Shown here in pieces: positions 36,093 through 45,912 of a stretch of DNA of 64,000 bases. The stretch covers positions 277,921 through 341,920 of the forward strand of contig SCTR01000010.1 of assembly GCA_004297305.1 (NCBI GenBank). Direction: 5' to 3'. Under the pieces are notes generated by a model. That model was not told the origin of the DNA, made no database searches, and saw only the letters and a program-made list of their open reading frames with translations. The translations under genes were made by a program, and so were the position numbers. The stretch's first letter is position 1. Each line of letters begins with the position of its first letter. The stretch is from Actinomycetota bacterium (lineage in GTDB: Bacteria; Actinomycetota; Actinomycetes; S36-B12; FW305-bin1).

Positions 36093-36633
36093 TCCGGCGG
36101 CAGCCACGCTGGACGCCGCTGGGCCGACGGATGTCACGGAGGCCGCGGCGTACGACGTCGCGCTGGCGCTGTTCCAGGTGACCCGGGCTGCTCGGCGCGT
36201 CGCGGGCCCGGCCTCGCTCGACCTCGGCACCTTGTCGCTGCTGATGACCCTGCAGGAGCGGGGCAGCTGTCGAGCGGCCGACGTCGCCGACGTGATCGGC
36301 CTGGACTCCTCGACGGTCAGCCGGCATCTCGCGCGAATGGAGCAGGCAGGCCTGATCGTGCGCAGCCACGACCCGGTCGATCGCCGGGCGCACGCCGTGT
36401 CGTTGACCGAGCGGGGGCACGCCGCGCTGACCGAGGTCTGCGCCGGCGGCCTCCGGTCGATCGCGCCCGCTGTGGAGCAGTGGACGCCTGCCGACCGCAC
36501 CACCTTGTACCGGCTGCTGGTCCGCCTGGCCGGCGACCTCGGCAAGTGCTCTCGCCCCGGGCGTACGCCCGCACCCCAACTGTCCGGCGCGGCGTCCGGT
36601 GGCGCCTCCCGGCGAGCAGGAGATGACCAGTGA
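36076..36633 (+). CDS. MarR-family transcriptional regulator
   Basis: The 185-residue protein has the MarR winged helix: RAADVADVIGLDSSTVSRHLARME (helix-turn-helix, about 75-100) and a wing with DPVDRRAHAVSLTERG. Helices at both ends form the dimer interface. The ATG at 36076 lies within a palindrome that is likely its own operator. The stop overlaps the start of a drug exporter by four bases, the usual arrangement for ligand-released repressors of efflux pumps. Confidence 0.93.
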   Translation: MHQPTIPAAATLDAAGPTDVTEAAAYDVALALFQVTRAARRVAGPASLDLGTLSLLMTLQERGSCRAADVADVIGLDSSTVSRHLARMEQAGLIVRSHDPVDRRAHAVSLTERGHAALTEVCAGGLRSIAPAVEQWTPADRTTLYRLLVRLAGDLGKCSRPGRTPAPQLSGAASGGASRRAGDDQ

Positions 36634-38216
36634 CCAGTCCGACCACCGCCACCCCGCCGGCACCGCCGGTGCCCTTCCGAGCCCCCCGGGCCGTGCTGAC
36701 CGCTCTGTTGATCACGATGCTGCTCGCCGCACTCGACCAGACGATCGTCTCGACAGCCCTGCCCACGATCACCTCCGACCTGGGCGGGCTCGCCGAGCTG
36801 TCGTGGGTCGTGACGGCCTATCTGCTGACCTCGACGGCGACGACGCCGTTGTGGGGCAAGCTTTCCGACCTCTACGGCCGCAAAGTGATATTGCAAATAG
36901 CGGTCTCGACCTTTGTCGTGGGCTCGGTCCTGGCCGGAGCGAGTCAGGACATGGCACAGCTCATCGCCACCCGCGCGCTGCAGGGTGTCGGCGGCGGCGG
37001 GATCATGGTGCTGATCCTGGCGGCCGTGGCCGACCTCATCCCGGCCCGCGAACGCGGGCGCTACACCGGCCTGTTCTTCGCCGTGTTTGGCTTCGCCAGC
37101 GTGATCGGCCCGCTACTGGGCGGCTTGTTCACCCAGCATCTGTCCTGGCGGTGGATCTTCTACATCAACGTGCCGCTGGGCGCCGTGGCGCTCGTCGTGA
37201 TCGGCATCGCGATGCACCTGCCCCCCAAGCGTTCCAAGCCACGCATCGACTGGCTGGGCTCGGCCCTGTTGCTCGTCGGGGTCACGCTGCTGCTGCTGGT
37301 CACGGTGTGGGGCGGCCAGCAGTACGACTGGACCTCGGCGACGATCCTCGGGCTGGCCGCCGGCGGCGTCGTCGCCCTCGTCCTGTTCGTGCTGCAGGAA
37401 CTCCACCACCCCGAACCGATCCTGCCGATGCGCCTGTTCCGCAACGGAACCATGCGCGTGGCCACCGCGGTCATGTTCATCCTCGGTTTCGCCATGTTCG
37501 GTGCGATCGTGTACCTGTCCATCTACACGCAGGTCGTCCGCGGCGCCAGCCCCACCGAGGCTGGGCTGCAACTGCTTCCCCTGATGCTCGGCCTGATGAT
37601 CACGTCGATCGGGAGCGGGCGGCTTGTCGCCAGGACCGGGCGGTACCGCGTCCTGCCGATCGTCGGTACCGGCCTCGCGGCGCTGGGCATCTACCTCATG
37701 TCGTTCCTTCATCCGGACACGCCGTACGTCCTGTTCGCGCTCTACGCCCTGATCCTCGGGCTCGGTCTCGGCTTCGTCATGCAGGTCCTGACCATCGCCG
37801 CGCAGAACAGCGTGTCGCCGCACGACATCGGGATCGCCACCGGCGCAACGACGTTCGCCCGTTCGATCGGGGCGTCGTTCGGGACGGCCGCCTTCGGCGC
37901 GGTGTACGCCGCCCGACTGCAGCATGAGATCACCGCAAGCCTGGGACCGGCTGCCGCCGAACAACTGTCCAAGGGCGACGGTGCGGCCACAGCATCGGTA
38001 CAGAACCTCCTCGCGCTGCCCTCGGACCTGTACCACGCGCTCGTGGCCGCCTTCAGCCACGCGCTGGACACGACGTTCCTGCTGGCGGTTCCGGTGGTGT
38101 TGGTGGCGTTCGTCATCACCTGGTTCCTCAAGGAGCACCCGCTGCGGACCGCGCCACGTGACTCCGAGAGCCTCAACGACGACGCCATTACGCCGCTGCC
38201 CGTGCCGTCGGAGTAG
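36630..38216 (+). CDS. MFS drug exporter, DHA2 (14-helix) family
   Basis: The 528-residue protein has about 14 membrane helices and DHA2 motifs: LLAALDQTIVSTALPTI (motif D1), a GKLSDLYGRKV loop (motif A) and GGGGIMVLILA. It is an EmrB/QacA-type proton antiporter. The start is GTG 36630, overlapping the marR stop, so MarR probably controls it. Substrates are usually lipophilic cations or phenolic compounds. Confidence 0.93.
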   Translation: MTSPTTATPPAPPVPFRAPRAVLTALLITMLLAALDQTIVSTALPTITSDLGGLAELSWVVTAYLLTSTATTPLWGKLSDLYGRKVILQIAVSTFVVGSVLAGASQDMAQLIATRALQGVGGGGIMVLILAAVADLIPARERGRYTGLFFAVFGFASVIGPLLGGLFTQHLSWRWIFYINVPLGAVALVVIGIAMHLPPKRSKPRIDWLGSALLLVGVTLLLLVTVWGGQQYDWTSATILGLAAGGVVALVLFVLQELHHPEPILPMRLFRNGTMRVATAVMFILGFAMFGAIVYLSIYTQVVRGASPTEAGLQLLPLMLGLMITSIGSGRLVARTGRYRVLPIVGTGLAALGIYLMSFLHPDTPYVLFALYALILGLGLGFVMQVLTIAAQNSVSPHDIGIATGATTFARSIGASFGTAAFGAVYAARLQHEITASLGPAAAEQLSKGDGAATASVQNLLALPSDLYHALVAAFSHALDTTFLLAVPVVLVAFVITWFLKEHPLRTAPRDSESLNDDAITPLPVPSE

Positions 38217-38254
38217 CAGCGCCGGCAGGGTCGTGGCTGGCAGGGCCGCGCGGG

Positions 38255-39595
38255 TCAGTCGTCGGTGAGTTCCCGCAGGGCCGCGTCGATGTCCGCGTCG
38301 ATGTCGTCGGGATCGCCGGTCTCCGGCCGGCCGACCTCGTCGTGACGGCCGCTGCCCGCGGCAGCGTCGAAGACGAGGACCGATGCGGTGAAGGCGTGCA
38401 CGTGGTTGCGTCCGCCGACCGGGCCGATTTCGCCGCCGGCGAAGAAACCGGCCACCGGCCCGGCCCCCAGACCTCGCCGTACCGCACGCACGTCGTGGTC
38501 GGACCGGTCGAACATCGCACGCCCGCGTCCATTGCAGGAGAACAGCAAGGCGCCCGCAACGTCGCTGCCGCCGGGTCGCTGCCGAAACGCCTGCAGGATG
38601 GCATCGAGATCGACCTCGGCAGCCTCGGCGTCGCGGAGGTGGAATCGGACGGTGCGCCCGACCGCCACCGGTTCACCGGCGCTGATGGCGGTGGGTTGGC
38701 CTTCGACGCCGAGCAGTCCCCGGACCAGGAAGGTCCCGTGACCGTGGTGCCCGGCGTACTCGTCCATGGCCAGTCCGAGTCGCAGCCCGCGCACCGCCAG
38801 CGCCTGCTCCTCGGCCGGCAGCGTCGCCACCGCCTCGCGGGCGCGTTGCACCGCCGGCGCCCCGGCCAGCTCCAAGATCGCCGGGCCCTCCGCGGCCGTC
38901 ACCGTCATGGCCGGGCCGATCGGGCGGCAGCCCTGGCTGACGAGGCTGTGGACCGCGACGGGACCGGACAGCACGACCCCGACCGCGCCCCGGTCGTGGA
39001 TCACCCCGTCGACGATCAGCCGGGACTGGCCGCGACCCAGTGAGCCGGAGGCCAGTCCGCCGACCAGCGGCAGCCCGTCGAGACTGTCGGCCGACCGTGC
39101 CACGAAGCCATCCACCGGGAACGACCACGGATCGGCCAGCAGGATCGCCACCACGTCGTCGTCGTGGCGCGACGGCATTCCCAGCACCGAGATGGACTCC
39201 GCCGAGCGCATCACCTCCAGGTGGAAGGACCGCAGCCGGCAACCCGGCAGGCGCGCCAGCCAGACCGCCACCGCCGGCGCACTCTCGACCGCTGCCCCGC
39301 CGCCGATGACGCCATCCGCCGTACACCCCACCACGGTCACCCCGGGCAGCAGCCCGGCGACGTGGGCGAGCGTCGCGGCCGCCACCGGGGATTCGCCGCC
39401 GGACACGAACACGAAGCCGAGCGTCGCGTCCTCGTCCACCCCGGCGGCCTCGCCCGGGTCGACGGTCGCACGCGGGTCGACGGCCTCGCCGGAGTGGTCA
39501 CGCGGCGGTAGGCCCGCGAGGGCCTCGGCGACCGCGCGAGTGGCCGCGGCCAGCAGGTCCTCGCCGGCCGCCATCCCCTCGGCGATCTGCACCAC
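38255..39595 (-). CDS. FIST N/C domain protein
   Basis: The 446-residue protein has an N-terminal FIST domain (about 60-250; TVVGCTADGVI and LPLVGGLASGS) and a FIST_C domain (about 270-420; ALLFSCNGRG, VAGFFAGGEIGP, a FTASVLVF end). FIST domains bind small ligands in signalling proteins and often sit on chemotaxis or GGDEF proteins. This one stands alone, so it may act with an unlinked partner. It is divergent from the AAA+/VWA operon with 74 bases between starts. Confidence 0.88.
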   Translation of the reverse strand: MVQIAEGMAAGEDLLAAATRAVAEALAGLPPRDHSGEAVDPRATVDPGEAAGVDEDATLGFVFVSGGESPVAAATLAHVAGLLPGVTVVGCTADGVIGGGAAVESAPAVAVWLARLPGCRLRSFHLEVMRSAESISVLGMPSRHDDDVVAILLADPWSFPVDGFVARSADSLDGLPLVGGLASGSLGRGQSRLIVDGVIHDRGAVGVVLSGPVAVHSLVSQGCRPIGPAMTVTAAEGPAILELAGAPAVQRAREAVATLPAEEQALAVRGLRLGLAMDEYAGHHGHGTFLVRGLLGVEGQPTAISAGEPVAVGRTVRFHLRDAEAAEVDLDAILQAFRQRPGGSDVAGALLFSCNGRGRAMFDRSDHDVRAVRRGLGAGPVAGFFAGGEIGPVGGRNHVHAFTASVLVFDAAAGSGRHDEVGRPETGDPDDIDADIDAALRELTDD

Positions 39596-39669
39596 GCGCC
39601 CATCCTCGCTCAGCCGGGCGCCTGTCGCGGACGGCGACGGCCGCTGCGTATCCGACGTACCGTCGGGGC

Positions 39670-41082
39670 ATGACGTCGCTGCCGCCCCAGCCGCCCGCGG
39701 CCCTGCCCACCACCCGCGCCGACCTCGCCCCCGGCGGGTACGAGCACCGCTCGGTGAAGGAGGAGGTACGACAGAACCTGCTGGCCCGGCTGCGCTCGGG
39801 CGCGGACCCCTTCCCCGGCATCGTCGGATTCGCCGACACCGTCCGCCCCCGGCTGGAGCGCGCGCTGCTGGCCGGACACGACATCGTCCTGCTCGGCGAA
39901 CGCGGACAGGGCAAGACGCGGCTGATCCGCACCCTCGTCGGCCTGCTCGATGAATGGACGCCGGTCGTCGCCGGCTGCGAGATCAACGACCATCCGCTGT
40001 CGCCGGTATGCACCCGGTGCCGGCGGCTGGCCGACGACCTCGGCCCCCAGCTGCCGGTCGGCTGGCTGCACCGCTCGCAGCGGTACGGCGAGAAACTCGC
40101 GACGCCGGACACGTCGGTCGGGGACCTCATCGGCGACGTCGACCCGATGAAAGTCGCCGAGGGCCGGACGCTGGGCGACCCGGAGACCGTGCACTACGGG
40201 CTGGTGCCGCGAACCAATCGAGGCATCTTCGCCGTCAACGAGTTGCCCGATCTCGCCGAGCGGATCCAGGTCAGCCTGCTGAACGTGTTGGAGGAGCGCG
40301 ACATCCAGGTCCGGGGATACACGTTGCGCCTGCCGCTGGACCTGCTGATGGTCGCCAGCGCGAACCCGGAGGACTACACCAGTCGCGGCCGCATCATCAC
40401 GCCGCTGAAGGACCGCTTCGGCGCCGAGATCCGAACCCACTACCCGGTCCAACTCGCCGACGAAGTCGCCCTGGTGCGCCAGGAGGCCGACCTTGCCGCC
40501 GTCGTTCCGGGCCATCTGCTGGAGGTCGTCGGCCGGTTCACCCGCCTCGTCCGGGAATCCCCCGCCATCGACGCGCGGTCCGGGGTGTCGGCGCGGTTCG
40601 CCGTGGCGGCAGCAGAGTCGGTGGCCGCCGGCGCGTTACGGCGTGCTGCGCTCACCGGCGAGGCCGAAGCGGTCGCCCGGGTATGCGATCTGCCGGCTGT
40701 CGTCCCCACCCTGCGGGGCAAGGTCGAGTTCGACGTCAGTGAGGAAGGTCGTGAGGAGGAGGTCCTCGACCATCTGCTCCGGCGGGCGATAGCGGAGACC
40801 TTCCGTTCCCACCTGGGCAGCGTCGATCTCGCGCCACTGGTGGCCCGATTCGACGAGGGCATCACCATCGTGTCCGGCGACCTGGTCCCGGCGACTGCGC
40901 TGCTGGCCGAGGTCGGGCCGCTGGATGGATTGGGACGCATCGTGTCCGCGCTGGAAGGTGACGCCGGCGAATCCGCCGGAGTCGTCGCGGCCTGCCTGGA
41001 ACTGGCACTGGATGGGCTGTATCTCACGCGCCGGATCGCCAAGGACGAGATCGAGGGTCGAACCGTCTACGGGAGCGTCTGA
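39670..41082 (+). CDS. AAA+ ATPase, magnesium chelatase ChlI/MoxR-like
   Basis: The 470-residue protein has Walker A GERGQGKTR (residues 76-84), a Walker B-like GIFAVNELPDL, and an arginine-finger helix (SRGRIITPLKDRFG). It also has a cysteine cluster, Cys103/Cys114/Cys117 (AGCEINDHPLSPVCTRC), that may bind zinc. Three bases separate it from a VWA protein, the partner for such ATPases. The pair corresponds to Rv0958/Rv0959-type proteins of mycobacteria. It is not a chlorophyll or cobalamin chelatase in context; a protein-remodelling or metal-insertion role is inferred. Confidence 0.9.
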   Translation: MTSLPPQPPAALPTTRADLAPGGYEHRSVKEEVRQNLLARLRSGADPFPGIVGFADTVRPRLERALLAGHDIVLLGERGQGKTRLIRTLVGLLDEWTPVVAGCEINDHPLSPVCTRCRRLADDLGPQLPVGWLHRSQRYGEKLATPDTSVGDLIGDVDPMKVAEGRTLGDPETVHYGLVPRTNRGIFAVNELPDLAERIQVSLLNVLEERDIQVRGYTLRLPLDLLMVASANPEDYTSRGRIITPLKDRFGAEIRTHYPVQLADEVALVRQEADLAAVVPGHLLEVVGRFTRLVRESPAIDARSGVSARFAVAAAESVAAGALRRAALTGEAEAVARVCDLPAVVPTLRGKVEFDVSEEGREEEVLDHLLRRAIAETFRSHLGSVDLAPLVARFDEGITIVSGDLVPATALLAEVGPLDGLGRIVSALEGDAGESAGVVAACLELALDGLYLTRRIAKDEIEGRTVYGSV

Positions 41083-41085
41083 GAC

Positions 41086-43077
41086 ATGGCCTACCGCTAC
41101 GGCTCCTACCACGAAGGGCCCGACCCGCTGGCGGCGCCGTACGACGTCGGACGGGCCGTCGACGAACTGGGCGAACGGATCCTGGACGGCGACTCGGTTC
41201 GCGACGCGATGCGCTACCTGCTGCGTCGAGGCACCGACGGACTGCGGGGACTCGACGATCTGCTTCGACAGGTTCGCCAGCGCCGCAAGGCATTGCAGCG
41301 CTCCGGCCGGCTGGACGGGACGCTGGCCGCCGTACGGGAGCTGCTGGACCGAGCGCTGGCCGCGGAGCGGCGCGAGCTGTTCGCCGATCCGGCCGACGAG
41401 GCGCGCTTCCGTGAGGCGTCGCTCGACGCGCTGCCCGACGACACTGCCCGGGCAGTCCGGGAGCTGGCCGACTACGACTGGCGGTCACCGGCCGCGCGGG
41501 CCGCGTACGAAGAACTCCAGGACCTGTTGCGGCGGGAAGTGCTCGACCAACAGTTCGCGGGCCTCAAGCAGTCGCTGCGCGATCCGGGAGATCCCGCCGA
41601 GCAGCAGCAGCTCAAGGACATGATGAATGACCTCAACCAGTTGCTGGAGAAGCGGTCTCGTGGCGAGGACACCGCGGCCGACTTCGACGACTTCATGGCC
41701 CGGCATGGACAGTTCTTCCCGGACCGGCCGCAGGACCTGGACCAGCTGCTGGACGAGCTGGCGCGCCGGGCCGCTGCTGCCGCGCGGCTGCTGGATTCGT
41801 TGTCACCCCAGCAGCGCGCCGAGCTCGGCGAACTGATCCAGCAGGCGCTCGGCGACTTGGATCTGGCCGCGCAGCTGGGCCGGCTCTCCGACAACCTCCG
41901 GGCGCTGCGCCCGGACCTGCCGTGGACTGGCCGGCAACGCGTCGACGGTGAACAGGCCATGGGTCTGGGCGACGCCACGACGGCGCTGGCCGAGCTCGCC
42001 GACCTCGCTGCCCTGGAAGAGGCGATGCGGCAGGACTACGACGGGGCGATGCTCGACGACGTCGACGAAGAGGCGGTGCGGCGGGCGCTCGGCCGGCAGG
42101 CGGTCGACGACCTGCGCCGGCTGCAGCAGGTCCAACGGCAGCTGGAGGGGCAGGGATACCTGCTACGCCGCAACGGGAAGCTGGAACTGACCCCGAAGGC
42201 GATGCGGCGGCTGGGCCAAGCCGCGCTGCGTCACGTGTTCTCCTCGTTGGACGGCGCGCGGCGCGGTGACCACGAGCTGCACGACGCGGGCTCGGCCGGG
42301 GACTTCACCGGATCGACCCGGCCATGGCGCTTCGGCGACGAGCAACCCATCGACGTGGTGCGGACAGTGGGCAACGCCGTACGCCGCTCCCTGCAGGCGA
42401 CCCGGCACTCAGCCGACACCGACGAGTCCCCCTCCCGGCTGCGGCTGCCGTTGCGTGGCGAGGACTTCGAGATCCGCGAGACCGAGCGGCGAACCCGGGC
42501 CGCCGTCGTCCTGCTGGTCGATCAGTCCTTCTCGATGGTCATGAACGACACGTGGCGAACGGCGAAGACCACCGCGATGGCGCTGCACGCCTTGGCCAGC
42601 ACGGCGTTTCCGCAGGATGCGGTGCAGCTCATCGCCTTCGCCAATCTGGCGCGCATCATCCGGCCGCATGAGTTGCCCGATCTGGATGCGAACGAGGTCC
42701 AGGGCACCAATCTGCAGCACGCGCTGATGCTGGCCGGACGGTTCCTGGATCGTCACCGCGACGCCGAACCGGTGGTCCTGGTCGTCACCGACGGCGAGCC
42801 GACCGCCCACATCGACAGCGACGGCGAGTGGTCGTTCATGTGGCCGCCGGCTCGGCAGACGATCGAGCTGACTCTCGCCGAGGTCGACCGGATGACCCGC
42901 CGGGGGGTGCCGATCACGTTCTTCCGGCTGGGTGACGAGCCGCGGCTGGCGCGATTCCTCGACCAGGTTGCGCGGCGCAACGGCGGCCGCGTGCTGAGCC
43001 CCTCCACCGACCGGCTGGGCGACTACGTGGTCAGCGACTATCTGCGCCGGCGGCGGGGCCGGAGGCGATCCGCCTGA
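41086..43077 (+). CDS. VWA-domain partner of the AAA+ ATPase
   Basis: The 663-residue protein has a long helical N-terminal part (about 1-400) with acidic and basic repeats (LRRLQQVQRQLEGQGYLLR) and a C-terminal von Willebrand A domain. That domain has a MIDAS motif at Asp479 (DQSFSM) and TDGEPTAHID, where metal-bound ligands are held. It closes with a very basic tail (RRRRGRRRSA). Paired with the AAA+ gene three bases upstream, it forms a MoxR/VWA-type system. The target complex is unknown. Confidence 0.9.
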   Translation: MAYRYGSYHEGPDPLAAPYDVGRAVDELGERILDGDSVRDAMRYLLRRGTDGLRGLDDLLRQVRQRRKALQRSGRLDGTLAAVRELLDRALAAERRELFADPADEARFREASLDALPDDTARAVRELADYDWRSPAARAAYEELQDLLRREVLDQQFAGLKQSLRDPGDPAEQQQLKDMMNDLNQLLEKRSRGEDTAADFDDFMARHGQFFPDRPQDLDQLLDELARRAAAAARLLDSLSPQQRAELGELIQQALGDLDLAAQLGRLSDNLRALRPDLPWTGRQRVDGEQAMGLGDATTALAELADLAALEEAMRQDYDGAMLDDVDEEAVRRALGRQAVDDLRRLQQVQRQLEGQGYLLRRNGKLELTPKAMRRLGQAALRHVFSSLDGARRGDHELHDAGSAGDFTGSTRPWRFGDEQPIDVVRTVGNAVRRSLQATRHSADTDESPSRLRLPLRGEDFEIRETERRTRAAVVLLVDQSFSMVMNDTWRTAKTTAMALHALASTAFPQDAVQLIAFANLARIIRPHELPDLDANEVQGTNLQHALMLAGRFLDRHRDAEPVVLVVTDGEPTAHIDSDGEWSFMWPPARQTIELTLAEVDRMTRRGVPITFFRLGDEPRLARFLDQVARRNGGRVLSPSTDRLGDYVVSDYLRRRRGRRRSA

Positions 43078-43201
43078 CACCGGCGACGCGGCCTGCGACG
43101 GCCCGCCTGACGGCGGCGGCGACACGGCCGGCGACGGTCCGTCTGAAGCCGGCGCGCCGCGCTTACTAGGCTGCCGACGTGTCCGATCCCATTGCGCTGG
43201 C

Positions 43202-44419
43202 GTGAGGCGCCGGCTTCTCGGCGGACTGCCGCCCGAGGTCGGGGCACTGGCCGGAGTCGCCTTCTGCGTCGCGCTCGGGTTCGGGATCCTGGCGCCGGCC
43301 CTGCCGGTGTTCGCCCGATCGTTCGGGGTCAGCGCCTTTGCGGCGACCACGGTGATTTCCGTGTTCGCCCTGATGCGTCTGGTGTCCTCCCCCGGCGCGG
43401 GCTGGCTGGTCAACACGCTCGGCGAGCGGTCGGTCCTGGCGACCGGATTGGGCATCGTCGCGCTGTCGAGCCTGTTGGCCGGCTTCGCGCAGTCGTTCGC
43501 CTGGCTGCTCGTCCTGCGGGGCGCGGGCGGGATCGGTTCGGCGATGTTCACGGTTTCGGCGTTCGCGCTGCTGCTTCGGGTGGTCGCTCCCGAACAGCGG
43601 GGCCGCGCGGCCGGCACGTTCCAGGCCGGCTTCCTGTTCGGCGGCATCGCCGGTCCGGCTCTTGGTGGCCTTGTCGTCGGCTGGTCGCTGCGCGCCCCCT
43701 TCTTCGTCTACGCCGCCACCCTGGTCGCCGCCGTCGCCGTCACGCTGGTGATGCTCACCCATACCCAGCTGCGCGACGACACCGGCGTGGCCGAGCAGTC
43801 TGCCGAAGCGACCGGGCTGCGGGCTGCCTTGCGCGACAGGGCATACCGGGCAGCGCTGGCGGTCAACTTCGGCAACGGGATGGTCTCGTTCGGGTTGCGT
43901 ACGGCGTTGGTGCCGCTCTTCGTCGTCGAGTCGCTGCGCAGCGGGCCGTCGCTGGCCGGCGCCGGATTCCTGCTGGGTGCCGCAGCGCAAGCAGTGCTGC
44001 TCGTCCCCGCGGGCCGCAGCGCGGACCACCGCGGGCGTCGCCCGGTGATGATCGGCGGGTCGATCCTGCTGCTGGCAGGAATGCTCACGCTGTCGCTGAG
44101 TTCCGGTCCGGTCGTCTTCCTGCTCGCGATGCTCGTGCTGGGTGGTTCGGCCGCCTGCCTGGGCTCGGCGCCGGCCGCCGTGGTCGGCGACGTCGTCGGC
44201 GGTCGACGTCGCGGTGTGGCGATCGCGGCGTACCAGATGGCGTCGGACGTGGGCACGATCGTCGGCCCGCTCGTGGCGGGGCTGCTGGCGGACTCGGTCG
44301 GCTACGGCTGGGCGTTCTTCGCCGGCGCCGTCGTCGCCGTCGTCACTGTCGCGTTGACCACGACGATGCCGGAAACCCTCCGCCGTACGCCGCCGACGCC
44401 CGTACCGGCGTCCGGTTGA
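43202..44419 (+). CDS. MFS transporter, 12-helix
   Basis: The 405-residue protein has 12 predicted helices. The first half has GFGILAPALPVFARSFG, a motif-A-like loop with SSPGAGWLVNTLGERSV, and RGAGGIGSAMFTV. The second has GRSADHRGRRPVMIGG and a FLLGAAAQAVLLVPAG helix. It belongs to the general drug-exporter group, but the substrate is unknown. The 124 bases before it consist of loose GGCGAC repeats and offer no clear promoter. The start is GTG 43202. Confidence 0.88.
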   Translation: MRRRLLGGLPPEVGALAGVAFCVALGFGILAPALPVFARSFGVSAFAATTVISVFALMRLVSSPGAGWLVNTLGERSVLATGLGIVALSSLLAGFAQSFAWLLVLRGAGGIGSAMFTVSAFALLLRVVAPEQRGRAAGTFQAGFLFGGIAGPALGGLVVGWSLRAPFFVYAATLVAAVAVTLVMLTHTQLRDDTGVAEQSAEATGLRAALRDRAYRAALAVNFGNGMVSFGLRTALVPLFVVESLRSGPSLAGAGFLLGAAAQAVLLVPAGRSADHRGRRPVMIGGSILLLAGMLTLSLSSGPVVFLLAMLVLGGSAACLGSAPAAVVGDVVGGRRRGVAIAAYQMASDVGTIVGPLVAGLLADSVGYGWAFFAGAVVAVVTVALTTTMPETLRRTPPTPVPASG

Positions 44420-44521
44420 TCGCGCTCAGCCGACACTGTTCGCGCCGGCGGGTCGTCGACGTGCTCAGCGGTCGTCGACGTACTTGGCGTGCGGCTGGGG
44501 CCTGGTCGAGGTCGGCCCCGC

Positions 44522-45691
44522 TCAACCGCCGCTGAGGGCCTGGTCGAGGTCGGCGAGCAGGTCGGCGGCGGTCTCGATCCCGACGCTGAGCCGGATCAGG
44601 TCGGCCGGCACCTCCAGTGCGCTACCCGCCACCGAGGCGTGCGTCATCCGGCCCGGATGCTCGATCAACGACTCCACGCCGCCGAGCGACTCGCCCAGGG
44701 TGAAGACCGTTGTCCGCGAACAGATATCGAGGGCTGCCCGTTCGCCCCCGGCGACGCGGAACGCCACCATCCCGCCGAAGCCACGCATCTGCCGCGCCGC
44801 GACGAGGTGGCCGGGGTGATCCGGCAGGCCGGGATAGCGCACCTCGACCACCGCCGGATGGCGGCTCAGCAGGTCGACGACCGCCGCCGCGTTGGCGCAG
44901 TGGCGGTCCATTCGGACGGCGAGCGTCTTCGTCCCCCGCAGGACCAACCAGGAGTCGAACGGGCCGGCGACGGCGCCCATCGCGTTCTGGTGAAATGCCA
45001 GCCGTTCACCGAGTTCGGCGTCGCCGGTGACCAGCGCCCCACCGACGACGTCGCTGTGGCCGCCGAGGTACTTCGTCGTGGAGTGCACCACCACGTCGGC
45101 TCCCAGCGCCAGCGGCTGTTGCAGGTACGGCGAGGCGAACGTGTTGTCCACCACCAGAAGAGCGCCGGAGTCGTGGGCGATCTCGGCGAGCGCGGCGATG
45201 TCGGCGATGCCGAGCAGCGGATTGGTCGGCGTCTCGACCCACACGATCCGGGTGACCCCGGGACGAATCGCCGCCCGCACCGCCGTGAGGTCCTGCAGCG
45301 GTACGGCGGTGTGGCCGACCCCCCAGGGCCCGGCGACGCGGGCGATCAGCCGGTAGGTGCCGCCGTACGCGTCGTCGGGGAGCACCACGTGCGAGCCGGG
45401 CTCGCACACCGTCCGCAGCAGGGCATCCTCGGCAGCCAGCCCGGAGGCGAACGCCAGACCACGAACACCGCCCTCCAACGCGGCCAGGCATTCTTCGAGG
45501 GCAGTCCTGGTCGGGTTGGCCGACCGGGAGTACTCGTACCCACCGCGCAGGCCGCCGACGCCGTCCTGCTTGTACGTCGAGACCTGGTAGATCGGCGGGA
45601 CCACCGCACCAGTGGTCGGGTCCGGCGCCTGGCCGGCATGAATGGCGCGCGTCTCGAATCCGTACTCGGCTCCGTACTCGGCGGTACCCAC
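44522..45691 (-). CDS. metB: Cystathionine gamma-synthase/lyase
   Basis: The 389-residue PLP enzyme has the Cys/Met metabolism signature: YSRSANPTRTALE, VDNTFASPYLQ and the PLP lysine Lys207 (HSTTKYLGGHSDV). It makes cystathionine from an activated homoserine and cysteine, or cleaves cystathionine; the two are hard to separate by sequence. With cbs 5 kb away it fits transsulfuration in both directions. The GTG at 45691 has an AGGG site at 8 bases; the frame continues upstream but would run antisense to msrA. It is divergent from msrA. Confidence 0.94.
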   Translation of the reverse strand: MGTAEYGAEYGFETRAIHAGQAPDPTTGAVVPPIYQVSTYKQDGVGGLRGGYEYSRSANPTRTALEECLAALEGGVRGLAFASGLAAEDALLRTVCEPGSHVVLPDDAYGGTYRLIARVAGPWGVGHTAVPLQDLTAVRAAIRPGVTRIVWVETPTNPLLGIADIAALAEIAHDSGALLVVDNTFASPYLQQPLALGADVVVHSTTKYLGGHSDVVGGALVTGDAELGERLAFHQNAMGAVAGPFDSWLVLRGTKTLAVRMDRHCANAAAVVDLLSRHPAVVEVRYPGLPDHPGHLVAARQMRGFGGMVAFRVAGGERAALDICSRTTVFTLGESLGGVESLIEHPGRMTHASVAGSALEVPADLIRLSVGIETAADLLADLDQALSGG

Positions 45692-45802
45692 GGCCGCGAC
45701 CCTAGTCGGCAGTCGCGCAGCCGACCCGCCCCCCATCTCGCGTTGCGCGCCGTACGGTCGCTCAGCAGGCCAATCCGGGCCGGCATAGCAACCACAAGGC
45801 GC

Positions 45803-45839
45803 GCAACACCGGGTCGCGAAGGCGAACAACACCGGGTCG
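45803..45839. repeat. Short direct repeat between metB and msrA
   Basis: CAACACCGGGTCG occurs at 45804-45816 and 45827-45839, a 23-base period. CTCGTGCGGC is then repeated at about 45858 and 45871. Both lie in the promoter gap of metB and msrA, with no gene in between. Confidence 0.6.
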
Positions 45840-45912
45840 GCTGGGCGGCGGCGGCTCGTGCGGCGGACTCGTGCGGCCCGGGGCGCTTGACTGGACGGAG
45901 GACAATGGCGGC

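Noticed and set aside
39670..43077. Magnesium chelatase for cobalamin or chlorophyll
   Set aside because: No tetrapyrrole gene is in the window, and the pair matches the general AAA+/VWA type found in organisms without chlorophyll.
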